Of a stretch of 64,000 nucleotides of DNA, positions 1-44,293 are shown in pieces (within the stretch, counting starts at the first letter, position 1; every line of letters starts with the position of its first letter). A model generated the notes under the pieces. It saw only the letters and a list, made by a program, of their open reading frames with translations, searched no databases and had not been told where the DNA came from. The translations under genes were made by a program, and so were the position numbers. Where the stretch lies: assembly GCA_963924555.1 (NCBI GenBank), contig OZ004592.1:4960001-5024000 (forward strand), given 5' to 3'. Source of the stretch: Crambe crambe (Eukaryota; Porifera; Demospongiae; Poecilosclerida; Crambeidae).

Positions 1-19
1 AAAAACAGAGCCATTGGCC

Positions 20-360
20 TGGCTGGACAGCCTTGTAAAGGCACTAACTTACCTCCAGCATGCAGACCCAATAGAGCCAAAGACCTGGGCAGCCTTGCAA
101 AGGCAGTAAACTTACATCCTCACCAAAGGCAGACCCAATAGAGCCACAAGCAGACAGCCTACAAAGGGTCAACCAAGCTCATACCTAGATACAAAGGGCA
201 CTGGGTTGGCACGCTCAGGTGCCAGAGGACAACCATATAACCTGCAAGGAACCTGCAGGAAACTTGGAGCCAAAGATCCAACCAAAGGGAGCAATTAGAA
301 GCAGGAAGCCAGCCAAGATCCATGTAGCTATCAGGCAGCCTGCAAAGGTTCTTAGGTGTA
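20..360. repeat. degenerate tandem repeat
   Basis: Phrases such as 'agacccaatagagcca', 'gcctgcaaagg' and 'cagccttgcaaaggca' recur in diverged form several times over about 340 bp. This looks like an old satellite-like or duplicated non-coding stretch. No open frame of note crosses it. Confidence 0.4.
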
Positions 361-763
361 TCCCACCTAGGTGGTACGACAGGTGTTAAAGCTAAGAATA
401 GAATTTTTGCTACAAATAAAATTTATCTCCTTGTTCTAAAAAGCTCAGTAGATAAATTATTAGAGAGAGAGATCCACTTTTGAAAGGGTCGCATTACAGT
501 AAAGGTGACCATTCTATAACATGCATGTCTGCACTATTGACAAATACTCATCAATAAAATCTTTAATGAAGAATTCCTCTACAGTGAAGAAATCCATAGT
601 GACAGTTCAATGACTGCAATCTCTTTGTTTCTTTGCATTGAAAAAGTGACAAATTTATGACTCTAGGTCATAATGACTAGTTCCATGCTATATGATACTC
701 AGGATATGTTCCACTGTGCATTAATTCACCTATCTAATGACCAATAATGAGAGACAGACTCAC

Positions 764-881
764 TCGTATGTGGGTGAGGTCACTGTTGGAGAGCAGGGGC
801 TGAGAAGCTGCTCTGATGACATTGATCCTCCACTGGCCAGCAGTGGTCAGCACCAGGCAGCTGCATCCCATCAGGCTCATC
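764..881 (-). other. candidate internal exon of an unknown minus-strand gene
   Basis: On the minus strand an acceptor (ttgcag, just right of 881) and a strong donor (CGA|GTGAGT, just left of 764) bracket 118 nt. One of the three frames is fully open and would encode about 39 residues, including the segment GQWRINVIRAASQPLL. The plus strand is also open here (89 codons), so coding direction is unclear. No family was recognised and no neighbouring exon was found. Confidence 0.18.
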
Positions 882-2918
882 CTGCAATATCAGATACCCA
901 ACTAAAAATCATAATGCAGAATGCTCGTTCTGCGAGTATAAACAAACAAGTAGAATACATACAGGGGAATTCCCCTCCCTCTTTGTATAATTGGATTAAA
1001 AATTAATTATGAAACTCTCTCTCCGTTTCTCTCTAGAGATACTGCTTGAATTTAGAGTCTGGAGTGGATACTTAACTTATCAGAGTACTGCACATCCTAT
1101 AATAACGTTTTGTTCAAAGGAAGTATTTCCACACATGGATATCAAATACATCGCAAAATAAAGAGCATAATCCAAATGCAACAGCATGAGGTGTCTAGCA
1201 TGCAGTTTCCAAACAAGCATAACATAATTAGCATTCCTTTCGCCCTCCTGATATACACAAACGAAAACCAACTCAGACTTCAGGGAACAAAAATTATGCA
1301 ATCAGTAACTTTAGAAATATGGAAATGTAACTTAAGAACAACAAAACTTCAGAGAAAGGAAATATAGATAGGCACTAAAATTTAAAACAAACACAATTTC
1401 ATCGCACCATTATAGAATAATCAATATAGAAGCTAAAGAAATAACTACTAGGTGGCAGACATTATAGCTACATGATTTTGTACCAGCTACAGGATATTGA
1501 ATGTTTTTTTTTTTTGTTGTGACATCTGAGGGAACTGTCCACACTGGTCAACCTTGGTCACCACTGGCAACCACAAATTGACCAGCATTCAATTTTGTGA
1601 TGCAAGTTCTTCCCACCAACATTTTTTCCCTCCCTGAAAATGGATGGGTAATGCCAATATCAGTACTGATATCATCACTTCTATATTGAAAGTTATGCAG
1701 TGAGAAAGTGGCCTTCAAGTGTTAAAATTAAAAGGCAGATGAAATTATTTTAGCTCTCCTTCTCCCCACACACAAGCCTGGCTATCCTCCTTGATTAAAA
1801 GAGAGAATACAGTACTGTAGAAAAGAGGAAGAAGTGATCTGTGACTGTGAATGCTCTTATGGAGTGAGTGATAAGAGGGACCACAACATCAGATACACCC
1901 TTCATCATATCAAAGGAAGTGTGACACTCTCCTGTGTAATACTTTTGTCACAACATTCAGGAGTCAAACAGAACTATGAACAATTCCTGCCCATCACATC
2001 TCAGCTCATACATACATAATTATGTCCCCACCTCTTCCTTCACCCTCCTTCAGTCTTGTGTCCACGAAAAACATTTCAATATAATCACGCATATTAATTG
2101 CTTCATACGATCAAACCCTACTGTAATAGGCTTTTGATTTAGCTACATTCGATTGCTTTTACTTAGTAAAAAGGATTCTATTGCACACACTCATTGAAAG
2201 AGAGACAAGGGTGAAAGCACTCTTACTTGCATCACTGAATCCTGCCAATAATATTAAAAACACAGTATAATATTGCACCCAAATAACTCTACATGTATAC
2301 GTTGCTCCAGGTGTGGCTGGCTTAGGTAGAAGGTTGGCTTAAATCTATTATGCTTCAGGCATGGCTGGCACGAGAATAAGCATGGGAGCTGGCACCATGG
2401 CTACACCCAAGTAAATACACCAGCAACCACACTAATCAATCTGACAAAAACAGTGAGGGAAGGAAGTGGGGACTAGCACTACTACTAACAGGAAGTGGGA
2501 CAACCTACTCACAGCTACTGGAAGCCTTTGGAGGGTTAGAACTAGCTTCCATCCATTTTGGGGTGAATAAATTTTAAACTCTCTGTCCAGTTGAAGCTAC
2601 AACATTCACTGTTTTGTTATGAAGAGCATTTTGGGATAACTGTGCAGCCATCATGGTGATCCGCATGGAATGGTTTCCAAGTGAAATACCGGAGGCACAG
2701 GGACTGTTTTCGGGTATGAGTTATCAGCAGTTCGATTAATAATAATAAACACACTGAAAAGTGCAAACTCAAAGGAATGGATGGTGGTGGTGTGATGGAT
2801 AAGATTCATGGAGAGGGTTTTTTTTCTTTCTGAAGCCACCAACCATCTCTTGGATTAGAATGTCAACTATGTGTGTTGTGATATGATTCTTCCTGCTTCA
2901 TACATAAAAGCTGTACAT

Positions 2919-3102
2919 GTAAAGCTAGCTACCAGAAAACATTCATTCATAAACATATCAGGGTTCAAAGTCTGATATATTAATCCCAAACCTCATTCAT
3001 CCACTCAGTATGTAAAGCTAGCTACCAGAAAACATTCATTCATAAACATATCAGGGTTCAAAGTCTGATATATTAATCCCAAACCTCATTCATCCACTCA
3101 GT
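2919..3102. repeat. two-copy tandem duplication, ~92-bp unit
   Basis: A unit beginning gtaaagctagctaccag and ending catccactcagt is present twice head-to-tail, with near-perfect identity. The high identity points to a recent duplication. No coding frame is associated with it. Confidence 0.9.
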
Positions 3103-5059
3103 TTGGTTTGTTTAGCTAGCAAAAATCCAAAACACAGTATATTTGAGTGTATGTAGGTACTTATGCAATACAATCCCAAACCAATACACACAGTTAGCAC
3201 ACAGTAGGTACTGATGGTACCAGGTAGAATATACCGCTACTGATCAGGTGCTCTGGTATTTCAGGGGAGTGAAGCAACAGGTTACTAGATCTCATGGGGG
3301 GAAGCTCCACCCCCCTCAAGTAGAAATTACATTGACTAAATTAGCCAATTTCTCTAGGTCTCTTTGATGAAATTGTCCTAAACTGTTTATGCTATCTCTA
3401 CAACAAACTTCAGCCTGAGGGTATTAGTAATCAGAAAGGCCTAATAATTACATGTGAGTGTCATAATTGTTGTCTGTGCAAAAATTAAATCAGTTATGTA
3501 GGAAGCAGGTATACTTTACCTATATGCCTACGCTCCGAGCATCTGCTAAGTTGCAGCAACTTCATGCCGACCTTAAAGGTGCTTATTGCTCTATATCTTT
3601 GTGGTGTTGTCATTATTTGAACATCTTTAATGTCCACATGTGCTGGATCACATTAACTTTTAGTGGTGATAAGGAATGCTGACTGATATGTTTTAAGCTA
3701 TTGGTGAGTATTGGAACCTAAGATGGGTTTTTGGTAAGAGCACAATCACATTTGCTTCTGTTTCACCAAGGGTAGCCTGTACATATGTAATATGATGTTA
3801 ATAGTTCAGGATCCCATGTGCTTAAAAGAAGTATTTAGCAGTACCAGATGAGAAATCTCTATGTCCTTGCACTCAAAGGCACTTGATCACAGTTGGTGTG
3901 AATGATGAATAAAAATCTTCCATTGTGCTTTTCAGTGCAGCCAGTGTTAAATTGACCACACTGCACTGAGAAGAGGAAGGAAGGAAGCAGATTTGCTAGA
4001 AAATCCCTCATCCCCCCTCTCCCAGTGAGGTAGCGATAAGAACATTGTCTGGTGTGCATGCATATCCAAGCACATATCACTTACCATAAACGAACTACTG
4101 TGAACTAACTAGATCAGTTACCCCACTGACTTACACAAGGCCAATGCTGTACAAATTCTTGGGATTCCTTGATAAATGCCTTTAATCTTCAGGTAAGAAG
4201 GTGAAGATTGAAAAAAGTCTTTGACTAATTAGGCTTAAACATCCACACCTCACATTTCAACACTGGAAACAATTATTTCCCCTGCCAACTTGTATGTCTC
4301 ACCATGTGCAGCTCTAATGAGCTAGCTATTTAGTTGCTTACTTGATTTTGCAAAAGAAGAGCAGAAATGGTCCAGATATATTGCTGCTTCACCTAGATAA
4401 CCATTGAGAAAACCAAGTTATTATGAGTGCAAACTCACCCACCACCAAAATATTTTGTGAAACAACCCGGGAGGTACTAGTGATGTGAATAGCAGGACAT
4501 GTTTACCACTGTAGCTCTAGCTACTTCAACTTGCCGTTTCTTACTACTCCAGTAGCCAACTAGGACCCAGCTACAACGCACTTGTTCATCCGCCAACCTC
4601 ACTAGAAGGACGACTGCAAGACTTGAGGCAGCAAGTTGGCCACAACAGCTTTTTAACTACTTACTTGCCTAGTTGTCTACTCTAATTAAAGGCACTCACT
4701 CTTGCATGCTTACTTTTTTTGCTGTAGCTAATACTTTGCGGATTCTTTGATTGGCACATAGCGTAATTTTTTCCCCGCTAACTTTTCTTCGCTAAAAAAA
4801 TAGCGTACGGTGGGCTATCTAATTGTACGAATGCGTATTGCGGTATAAGAAAAATTGAATTTTTTTTTTCAAAACTAACAAACACAGAACTAGAATAGGA
4901 AGAGGTGAGTGGTAAGTAGGTGTCTTTTGCCGCTCTATGGTACAGAGAAATCAGAGATTGCATCGCCTAAATTTTGAGGCATAAAAGATCCTGTCCATTT
5001 CTCAGTGAGCTGCGGTTCGTGCTGGCTGAGCTTCACAGAACTGTCTCCCCTCAATAATT

Positions 5060-8000
5060 ATGGTGGCTGCAATTCTCTCCAGGCTGACTATGTAAGTACC
5101 ATTGTCCTATTTACTGCTATAAACTACTCAATTCTGTGTTATGACTATGTGATAATTCTTTCAGTAACTGCATGTTATAACGAACTGTCATATACGAGTT
5201 TGTAGCAGCACCCTGACTGAGATCTCACGTTATGTATTATGTGTCTCACATATGTCTTTTATTTTATCCAATTTTGACTTCTTGTAAGTATTAAAGGTGC
5301 TTGGTTTATTTACTCTTATAACTATGGCATAGATGTGGAAGGTGTGATGATTCCCAAATCCATGTTTGGCATAAGTGATTAGTAAAAGAATAACTACCCA
5401 CTTAGTGCTACACATAATAATATGAACTAACTTCCCTTGTGCCAAATTAGGGTAAATAAGTACTACTGCCATAATCATCACAAATTTTCTGAGTGCCCTC
5501 ATTAAAAGTCTAGTTTGTATTATGGCCACTGCTATTGAACTGTGAATCTGTCGCCTGTAAAATTCCTGCTCCTTTAAAGCATCTCACTCAGCAGAGAGTA
5601 TTAGCATAACTGTTTGGTATTGAGAGTTGGAGGAATTGAGGCAGCAATACCAAGGGTGAAAGAATGAAAGACAAAGCATAGCATGTGGTATTGCTTGTTG
5701 ACCAGATGGTAGCCTAGCGTTTGGCTCAAGCAAGAGGTGGCAATTGCATTAATTCTGTAGTATTCACTTCACACTGTTAATGTGGCAAGTGTTTGCTATG
5801 ACTTCTCTTTGGTAACATTGATCTGCTTTTTTCTCTTCTTCTCTGATCAACACTCTTTTGCTTCTATTAAGTTGCCATGAAGAGGTATGAGAAATGAGAG
5901 CTGCGGTTCCATACTAGGAATCACTGAGCTTTTTTTTTTCCTTTCCAAAACTTGACACTCACTTAGACATGTCTTATCGGTCATTATAAGGTCATTGTAA
6001 GATTTAGATGTGTGAATGGTGTATAGATACGAATGTGCCAGCCTCCTTTTGCAAGTGATTCCCAGTTACAAAGTGTCAGTGTGTGTCTCAGTGCATGTGA
6101 CAGGAAAAATGCAATTTACCACCACAGTACATTAAGTACATGAAATGAGTGCATTAGACATTAAAACATTAGCATCAAGTTACCTTAATTTAATGAATAA
6201 GTCTACAGTAATATTTTAATACTGTTCACTATTATCCATTAACAGTACCATGCACTTCTTCATTTTGTATTATTTTTCTGTCTGTCTATGCAGCCTAGTA
6301 TTTGGGATACTCTATCCCGCCTACTCCTCCTTCAAAGCAGTCAGAAGAAAGAGTCACAGAGCTTATGTGAGTCAGTCACTTGGGCAGGTCAATGCCAAGT
6401 CCCCAAACTTCACAACACTGTAATGTTAGCCTTATACAAACTCTGATCCTGTAGCTCACACAAAGAGCCAACATAGCTGTAACTAAGTTCAGTACATAAC
6501 CAAATGGTTTCACTTTACCCCCCACTCAGTGCCCTATTACCTGAGCTGTGTGTGTGTGTATGCACACACATGTATCACCAAAAGCTATCTTAAACTTTGT
6601 ACTGTGTTTATAGTTATGTATATGCACTGCTGTTTGCATAGGAGGTATCAGTGGGCTCGATGAGCAAGCCTGCCATTATGTATGTGTGTTTTCCATGTGG
6701 AATTGAAAGTGCTTTGACCTTATGTAAATACTTCACTGGGAAAATGAAAGGACGATCACATTAGTGCAGAGTGTAAAAAATTTAAGGTCAATGATCTGAA
6801 AACACTCAAATAGAAAATGAAATCGCATTCCTGGAAGTACAGAGGTATTATACAGTCATCTCAAATGAGCAGGGCCTTACTCTTATAAGAAACAAAAATG
6901 AAACTGCTTATCCTTGTAGCCTTAGTATAATGCAGTGGTTTATGCTTGATTTAACTCCAAGTGATCTCTCCTCTGATGCACTAAATGCATTTGAAGGTCC
7001 ATCAGTGATGGAATGGAAATTCATTTTATCTGATATAGAGAGTCAAAATAGTGCCCATGAATTTGCAGTGCAGTAGCAATGTTACCCTGTTATTTTTACA
7101 CGTGTTCATTAGACCAAATGGATGATGTACTGGATAGTCTTTGCGTTATTCCAGGCCTTTGAGATATTTGCTGACACATTCTTGTCATGGTAAGCAATCA
7201 CCCCCATATGCATAGAAACGCTCACATGAGTTTTTATTTTGTTTGCAGGTTGCCTTTGTATTATGAGGCCAAGATACTACTTGTTCTGTGGCTCGTTCTG
7301 CCAATAACCGAGGCAAGTTCACTTTCTGTGCCACTTTAACAACTGTCGTGTGTAATCTTTTTTTGGAGTTACTGTTAATGCTTGTTGGATGATCTTCTCA
7401 AGTGACTGTGCTATTTTTCAAAGCATTTCGATTAGGACACTAATGTCTCTATTCATAGAGCTAAATTAACTTATAATCCATCTCTTCTTTTGGGGAAAAC
7501 TGTTGTCTATATGGGTCTATAGGATGCTCCATTCCTTCCATATATGAGATGCTATTGTCTCTAATTATGGAGATCAAAGTAACTGGTAAATAAATTTCTT
7601 CCTTATGGGAACTGTTGCAGGGATCAAAGCAGGTGTACCGACTTGTGATTCATCCCTTCCTCGTCAAGAATGAGGAGAAGATAGACCAAGGCATTGCTCG
7701 GGTACGTGCTAAGTGCATGCGATCTATTCCTGCTGGTGCTGTCTGTTTGAAGGGGAGGGGGGATTGGCACATAACTATCTCTGACATTGTATCATGGTTA
7801 GCGCTGTCTGTTTGAAGGGGAGGGGGGATTGGCACATTATAACTATCTCTGACATTGTATCATGGTTAGCGCTGTCTGTTTGAAGGGGAGGGAGGGGGAA
7901 TTGGCACATTGTAACTATCTCTGACATTGTATCATGGTTAGCACTGTCTGTTTGAAGGGGAGGGAGGGGGGATTGGCACATTGTAACTATCTCTGACATT

Positions 8001-9252
8001 GTATCGTGGTTAGCGCTGTCTGTTTGAAGGGAATTGGTCACATGGTAACTATCTCTCTGATAATTGTGTCATGGTATTGTGTAGTCTATTCTGACAGGAC
8101 TAAAAAGCTTCCCCTCCTGAATAATAGATGATGTAGGTATGTGATGTCAGGTGCCTGAATGTTATAATGGCTGCTCAAAATGCAGTCAGTGTCAGTCTAT
8201 CTAGGAAAAAGAACTTCCTGGATGCAAGTCTAGACAAGTGTTTACCAGGTGGCAGTTCCTTAGTATGGACAAACACTAATAAGCTTGTGTGGGGAAATTA
8301 GACAAGTCTGAAACAGGGTCACTTAAGGGTGAATGTTTATGTAAGCTTCCTGCTCAAACCCAGTATTGACAAATATTCATGTGCTAATGAGTAGTAGGTG
8401 TGCTGTTTGTCTGTGATTTTGGTGTATTCCCTTATCTCGTACTTACAGGCTGGACAGGCCGGACTGGATACTGTCAGGAAACTCTCCCAAGCGGGACTGA
8501 ATAAGGCAGCTACCACTGTTGTGTATTCAGCCATGAAGGTGCGTACAGTCATGTATAGTGTGTGTCTGTACTCCTCAAAAGTCATGCCCTGACATTTCCA
8601 TTTTGATAGTACAGGCCTGATTAGTCATTTTAGGATAATTATGGCCTAAAGTGTGGGATCTCACTTTACTGTAGGGACAGGCAGTGCTGACTGAAACGCT
8701 CCTTAAAGCACAGGCCAGTGAACAGCAGCAGGGAGTTGTCAGAAGGAGGGAAGATCAGAGTGATGGTCCTGAGGTGTTTGAGAGCAATAATATTCCACTT
8801 CAAAGAAGGGAGCTGGACCAAGGGCTACGAAAGTCATCTCCTGACATTGAACCATTTGAAGTCATAGAGGAAGAGCCTGAAGGTAATGTTAAGTGTGATG
8901 TCTCTGGAATGGTAAAGAAAGCCTAAAGCCAATATCTCTACCATCAAGACATGTCATTTTAGTGCCACACATTTATCCAGTACAAAGGTTGAAACATGCT
9001 GGTATGGTAAAGGATCATTACGTTTAAAAATATCATTTGCTGAAAATATGGTAAGGGGTTAACAATTTTAATAAGGCATGCAGAATAGTAGTCCATCTCC
9101 AATTATTCTCTTTTTCAGTTATAGAAGTGGATGACAGTGCTTGGTCTGATTCAAATCCCACCTCCCACATGCACACCAGCGACAGTAATTATTCACTTTT
9201 CCAGGGCCTTATGAATTCTGATAGAACAGTACCACAAACAGAGGACATATAG
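5060..9252 (+). CDS. receptor expression-enhancing protein, REEP1-4 subfamily (TB2/DP1/HVA22 family)
   Basis: REEP1-4 proteins are ER membrane hairpin proteins that shape tubules and contact microtubules; the role here is inferred from family. Coding exons are 5060-5091, 6294-6366, 7113-7189, 7249-7312, 7621-7701, 8449-8538, 8675-8882 and 9119-9252. Phases match at every junction and give 252 aa, close to human REEP3 and REEP4. The start MVAAILSRL followed by LVFGILYPAYSSFKAV matches the REEP1-4 N-terminus (no REEP5/6-type extension), which fixes the ATG. The hydrophobic hairpin covers residues ~30-85 (WMMYWIVFALF, FLSWLPLYYEAKILLVLWL), followed by YRLVIHPFL and an Ala/Gly-rich amphipathic stretch. 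The tail is charged and unlike known REEPs. Reading through the donor at 8883 would give an alternative C-terminus ending at a stop near 8926. TGS1 starts about 380 bp downstream on the same strand. Confidence 0.93.
7313..7620 (+). other. GC-AG intron in the REEP gene
   Basis: The exon ending ATA ACC GAG is followed by GCAAGT, and the next exon begins after ttgcag with GGA TCA AAG. Only this junction joins the conserved protein segments (LPITE to GSKQVYRLVIHP) in frame and at the family length. AG|GCAAGT is the standard context for GC-AG introns handled by the major spliceosome. Confidence 0.8.
7736..8075. repeat. minisatellite, 65-72 bp unit, about 5 copies
   Basis: Units contain gctgtctgtttgaagggga, then attggcacat, then ctctgacattgtatcatgg. 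The phrase ctgtctgtttga starts at 7739, 7804, 7872, 7944 and 8016. The array lies within the REEP intron just after the exon ending at 7701. The long antisense open frame here is only a product of the repeat. Confidence 0.9.
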
Positions 9253-9403
9253 CACGAAACACTCTGTCTATCTCCTCTCTATCATCAAGTTTTGTGGTTT
9301 TCTAGTTACTCAGAACTTATTCATCATTTTATTTAATGTCTCTGTAAGGCACCTTTTTTTTAAATGATGTAATCAACTTCATCCATTTTATACACTTTGC
9401 CAC

Positions 9404-9468
9404 CTTCCACCCTTACCTTCCACCCTCCACCCTTACCTTCCACCCTCCACCCTTACCTTCCACCCTTT
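9404..9468. repeat. short tandem repeat (ccacccttaccttccaccct)
   Basis: A 20-bp pyrimidine-rich unit is repeated about three times between the REEP stop codon and the TGS1 start. Confidence 0.85.
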
Positions 9469-9598
9469 CATTATTATTTTTCTCCGTATTATATAGGGGT
9501 GGGCTCGATGACATCATTTTACGTACGCAGCTAGCTAGCTAGCTGGGGGCCACTCTCTTGAACTTTGACCTCTAATTTTAATAAGATTGCGCGTTCAA

Positions 9599-9606
9599 CC
9601 ACGTGG
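9599..9606. promoter_or_regulatory. E-box-like palindrome CCACGTGG upstream of TGS1
   Basis: CACGTG is the core of USF/MYC-class E-boxes. Here it sits about 25 bp upstream of the proposed TGS1 ATG at 9630. The position is suggestive, but a 6-bp core occurs by chance often enough that use as a regulatory site is only a possibility. Confidence 0.25.
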
Positions 9607-9629
9607 CTTGTCCTCACAGATCAGAAGAG

Positions 9630-41309
<31,680 letters not shown>

Positions 41310-41430
41310 GCAGCAGTGCTATGTGGCAATACTAAAGCTACTGTGAATTATTGTAACAATGACACAACATCCAATACACTATTCAATAATGCATTATTCA
41401 GTTGGATTAATTTTATATGGCGATATGATG

Positions 41431-41570
<140 letters not shown>

Positions 41571-41774
41571 CCTCTCTCTCTCATGGGAGTAAAACCACTG
41601 TTTAAAAAGTTCCGTTGCATGCATGGAATGAAGTGTTCAGTTACAACAGTTAATTATAGTACTCAACCATTAAATTGCACAACTTGTGACCCAGCAATCC
41701 AAAGTCGAATGGTTTCTATTGTCATGTCTGTAATTATAACTTGCACGCTAAGCCCTTAAATCACACCATGATAA

Positions 41775-42410
41775 CTTGCACACTAAGCATTGGTTCCCCC
41801 TGAGACTCCCCCCCCCCCCCCTTAAGCACACCATAGTTATTATAACTTGCATTGGTTCCCCCTGAGACTCTCCCCCCTTAAACACACAACACATAACTTG
41901 CACACTAAGCATTGGTTCCCCCTGAGACTCCCCCCCCCCCCCCCTTAAGCACACCATAATTATAACTTGCATTGGTTCCCCTGAGATTCTCCCCCCTTAA
42001 ACACACAACACATAACTTGCACACTAAGCATTGGTTCCCCCTGAGACTCCCCCCCCCCCCCCCCTTAAGCACACCATAATTATAACTTGCATTGGTTCCC
42101 CTGAGATTCTCCCCCCTTAAACACACAACACATAACCTGCACACTAAGCATTGGTTCCCCCTGAGACTCCCCCCCCCTTAAGCACACCATAATTATAACT
42201 TGCATTGGTTCCCCTGAGATTCTCCCCCCTTAAACACACATAACACATAACTTGCACACTAAGCATTGGTTCCCCCTGAGACTCCTCCCCCCCCTTAAGC
42301 ACACCATAATTATAGCTTGCATTGGTTCCCCTGAGATTCTCCCCCCTTAAACACACATAACACATAACTTGCACACTAAGCATTGGTTCCCCCTGAGACT
42401 TTCCCCCTTA
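41775..42410. repeat. minisatellite, ~118-bp unit, about 5.5 copies, with variable C-runs
   Basis: cttgcacactaagcattgg (one copy with cctgca) starts at about 41775, 41897, 42016, 42136, 42251 and 42368. Each unit is composite, with two half-units each carrying 'ttggttcccc..tgaga' and a C-run of 6-14 bases before ttaa. The long C-runs vary between copies, as expected of slippage. Confidence 0.95.
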
Positions 42411-44164
42411 AAATCACACGATAGCACCTTAATAATTATGTTAGTCATCTGTTCTCTGTAATCAAATTATTTTTTCTTCTTGTGGTTGATAAGACATAGT
42501 GTGTTACCATAACAAGCACTTACTGGTTGCATGTGTGATGGGAGCAGGAAAAAGGAAGTCACTGAGGTCATTTATGAAATGAACAATGACCTTTTACCAC
42601 TCAAGGTTATCACATCATGCAGTTTATTAATTAAGTCATCCTCTCCCACTTGTTCTAGACAGACTCACCAATTCATTTTGGTAAAAGTTTATTTTTATGA
42701 CATGGTCATGGCTGGTGGCCGACTGTTTAGGCTGTGGTCTGTCCTACAAGGGTATACATTTTATGAAGGGTGTACTTATTTTCTCCAGAAAGCTTAATTA
42801 AAGGCAGTCAAAATAACTAAACCACAAGTGTATTTGAAGAGCAGCAGCCATCTTATATTGGTTAATAATTAAGGTGGGAATGACGTCAAGATTACTTATA
42901 CAGGTTTTTTTGTTGTTTTTTGTTAGTTTGTTTTTGTTGTTGTTTTGGTATCCCTTTTCAAATAACTGAGCAAGCATCACATCGTTTGCCATGACCTTAT
43001 CAGGTCAATCATGTGGTGATTAAAATTTCCACTCACTTTACACACTTAAAGTGTGAAATGTCTCTCCATTTCTTTCCCATCATAATAATACCACATTTTA
43101 AAAATGTGGGGTAAATATTTCGTGATTTCGAAGTGTGAATTAACTATAAGCCTCAAAATTTTTATCCCACAAAAAATTTCTAGCTGCAGGATACAATTAT
43201 TATCATGGGTGAAGGCCTGTATCAAACAGCTTTCTACATATTTAGGCCATACCTTGAAATAATAATCATAGGTCTAATTAACTTACTTAGTGGTGTATTA
43301 GCAACCTATTAATATAGGTCAAGGAGGGCTAGTAAAATGCAAGACAATGTAGGGGTAGCTGATAGGATTACAGTCAATCATCTCTAGAATGTGTACTTTT
43401 CTTGTTCCAAGTAATGAAATTAACAATGAAAACAGGTAGTTAGCCAATAAATTAATGGTCATGTAAGCCAGTACAGTAGCTATATATATATAGTTTCATG
43501 CCCTAGTACAGTAATACTGCAATATGGAGCTGCACTTATTGATGTTGCATGGAATTTGAGCTATTAGGAATTGGCATGAGGATAAGGAAAAATCCACAAA
43601 ATCAGCTGATCAGTGATTAATGAATATAATCAACTATACTGTAGAGTAAAGTGACAAGTTTACAGGGAAAGAATCTTGTCTCTTGACACTTGTGTCAGTT
43701 TATGTTAGCCTCTACTTCTCTCCATACATGGCTGCTTCTGGACTCTTTTCTCCTAAGACCATGCACCTCTCCTCAAGAAAACTCTGGACCTATGCATCTG
43801 TCTGACAAGACCACCTCGTAAAAGGACCACCTGCTACTCCATGTCCCATCCCAGCCTCTCACCTCCCTATTAAAGCCACTTGTTCCTGTGCCCATAAGTG
43901 GTTGCAATCTACAACCTCTCTATATAATAAATTAAGACCATGCATGTCACTTAATGCAGATTATCCCCTCCCCTCTCATGGAGCAGTCCCTTGCTTTACT
44001 GTATCTTGGTTCCATATGGTATTTTAGATTTCATTTAGGATGGTTCATCAAGTATAGCTATAGCTATAAAAACTTGATCCTTTTGTGTTGCATACATTAA
44101 GCATAGAAAAAATAATAATATTGACCTATTTCCTCAAGCCTTAATTCTGACAACAAACCTGCAA

Positions 44165-44293
44165 CTGCTTATATATGGCCTTATATGTTTGAGCTAAAGA
44201 TTCCTTCCCTAGCTAGATATACAGTTTGCACAACTGCGGGTATAACCTTATATGTTTGAGCTGAAGAATGTTCCTTCTCTAGCTAGCTAGCTA
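44165..44293. repeat. tandem duplication, ~70-bp unit, 2 copies
   Basis: The phrase ccttatatgtttgagct, then aaga, tccttc and tctagctag, appears twice about 70 bp apart, the second copy extended by extra agct units. Intergenic. Confidence 0.75.

Larger units (their letters stand above)
390..5059. other. gene-poor region upstream of the REEP gene
   Basis: Both strands carry only short scattered open frames with no recognised domain. It holds a two-copy tandem duplication (2919-3102), poly-T and poly-A runs and one weak candidate exon on the minus strand (764-881). The final part, roughly 4980-5059, should include the promoter or 5' UTR of the REEP gene, whose ATG is at 5060. No TATA box or other decisive promoter element was identified. 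Confidence 0.5.
9253..9629. other. spacer between REEP and TGS1
   Basis: It should hold the REEP 3' UTR and the TGS1 promoter. It contains a three-copy CCACCCTTACCTT-type repeat (about 9404-9468), a short agct run (9529-9544) and a CCACGTGG palindrome (9599-9606). No canonical AATAAA was seen soon after the REEP stop. Confidence 0.5.

Noticed and set aside
2960-3075. ggttcaaagtc words resembling a tRNA B-box
   Set aside because: They belong to the 92-bp tandem duplication; no A-box or cloverleaf could be drawn around them. No tRNA gene was found in the window.
7775-8041. 88-codon minus frame repeating LQTDSANHDTMSEIV
   Set aside because: It is a translation of the REEP-intron minisatellite and lies antisense to the supported gene.
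41748-42383. Three consecutive minus-strand frames with repeated LRGENLRGTNASYNYGVLKGG-type text
   Set aside because: They are translations of the 118-bp minisatellite; the frame breaks between copies and the C-runs vary in length.
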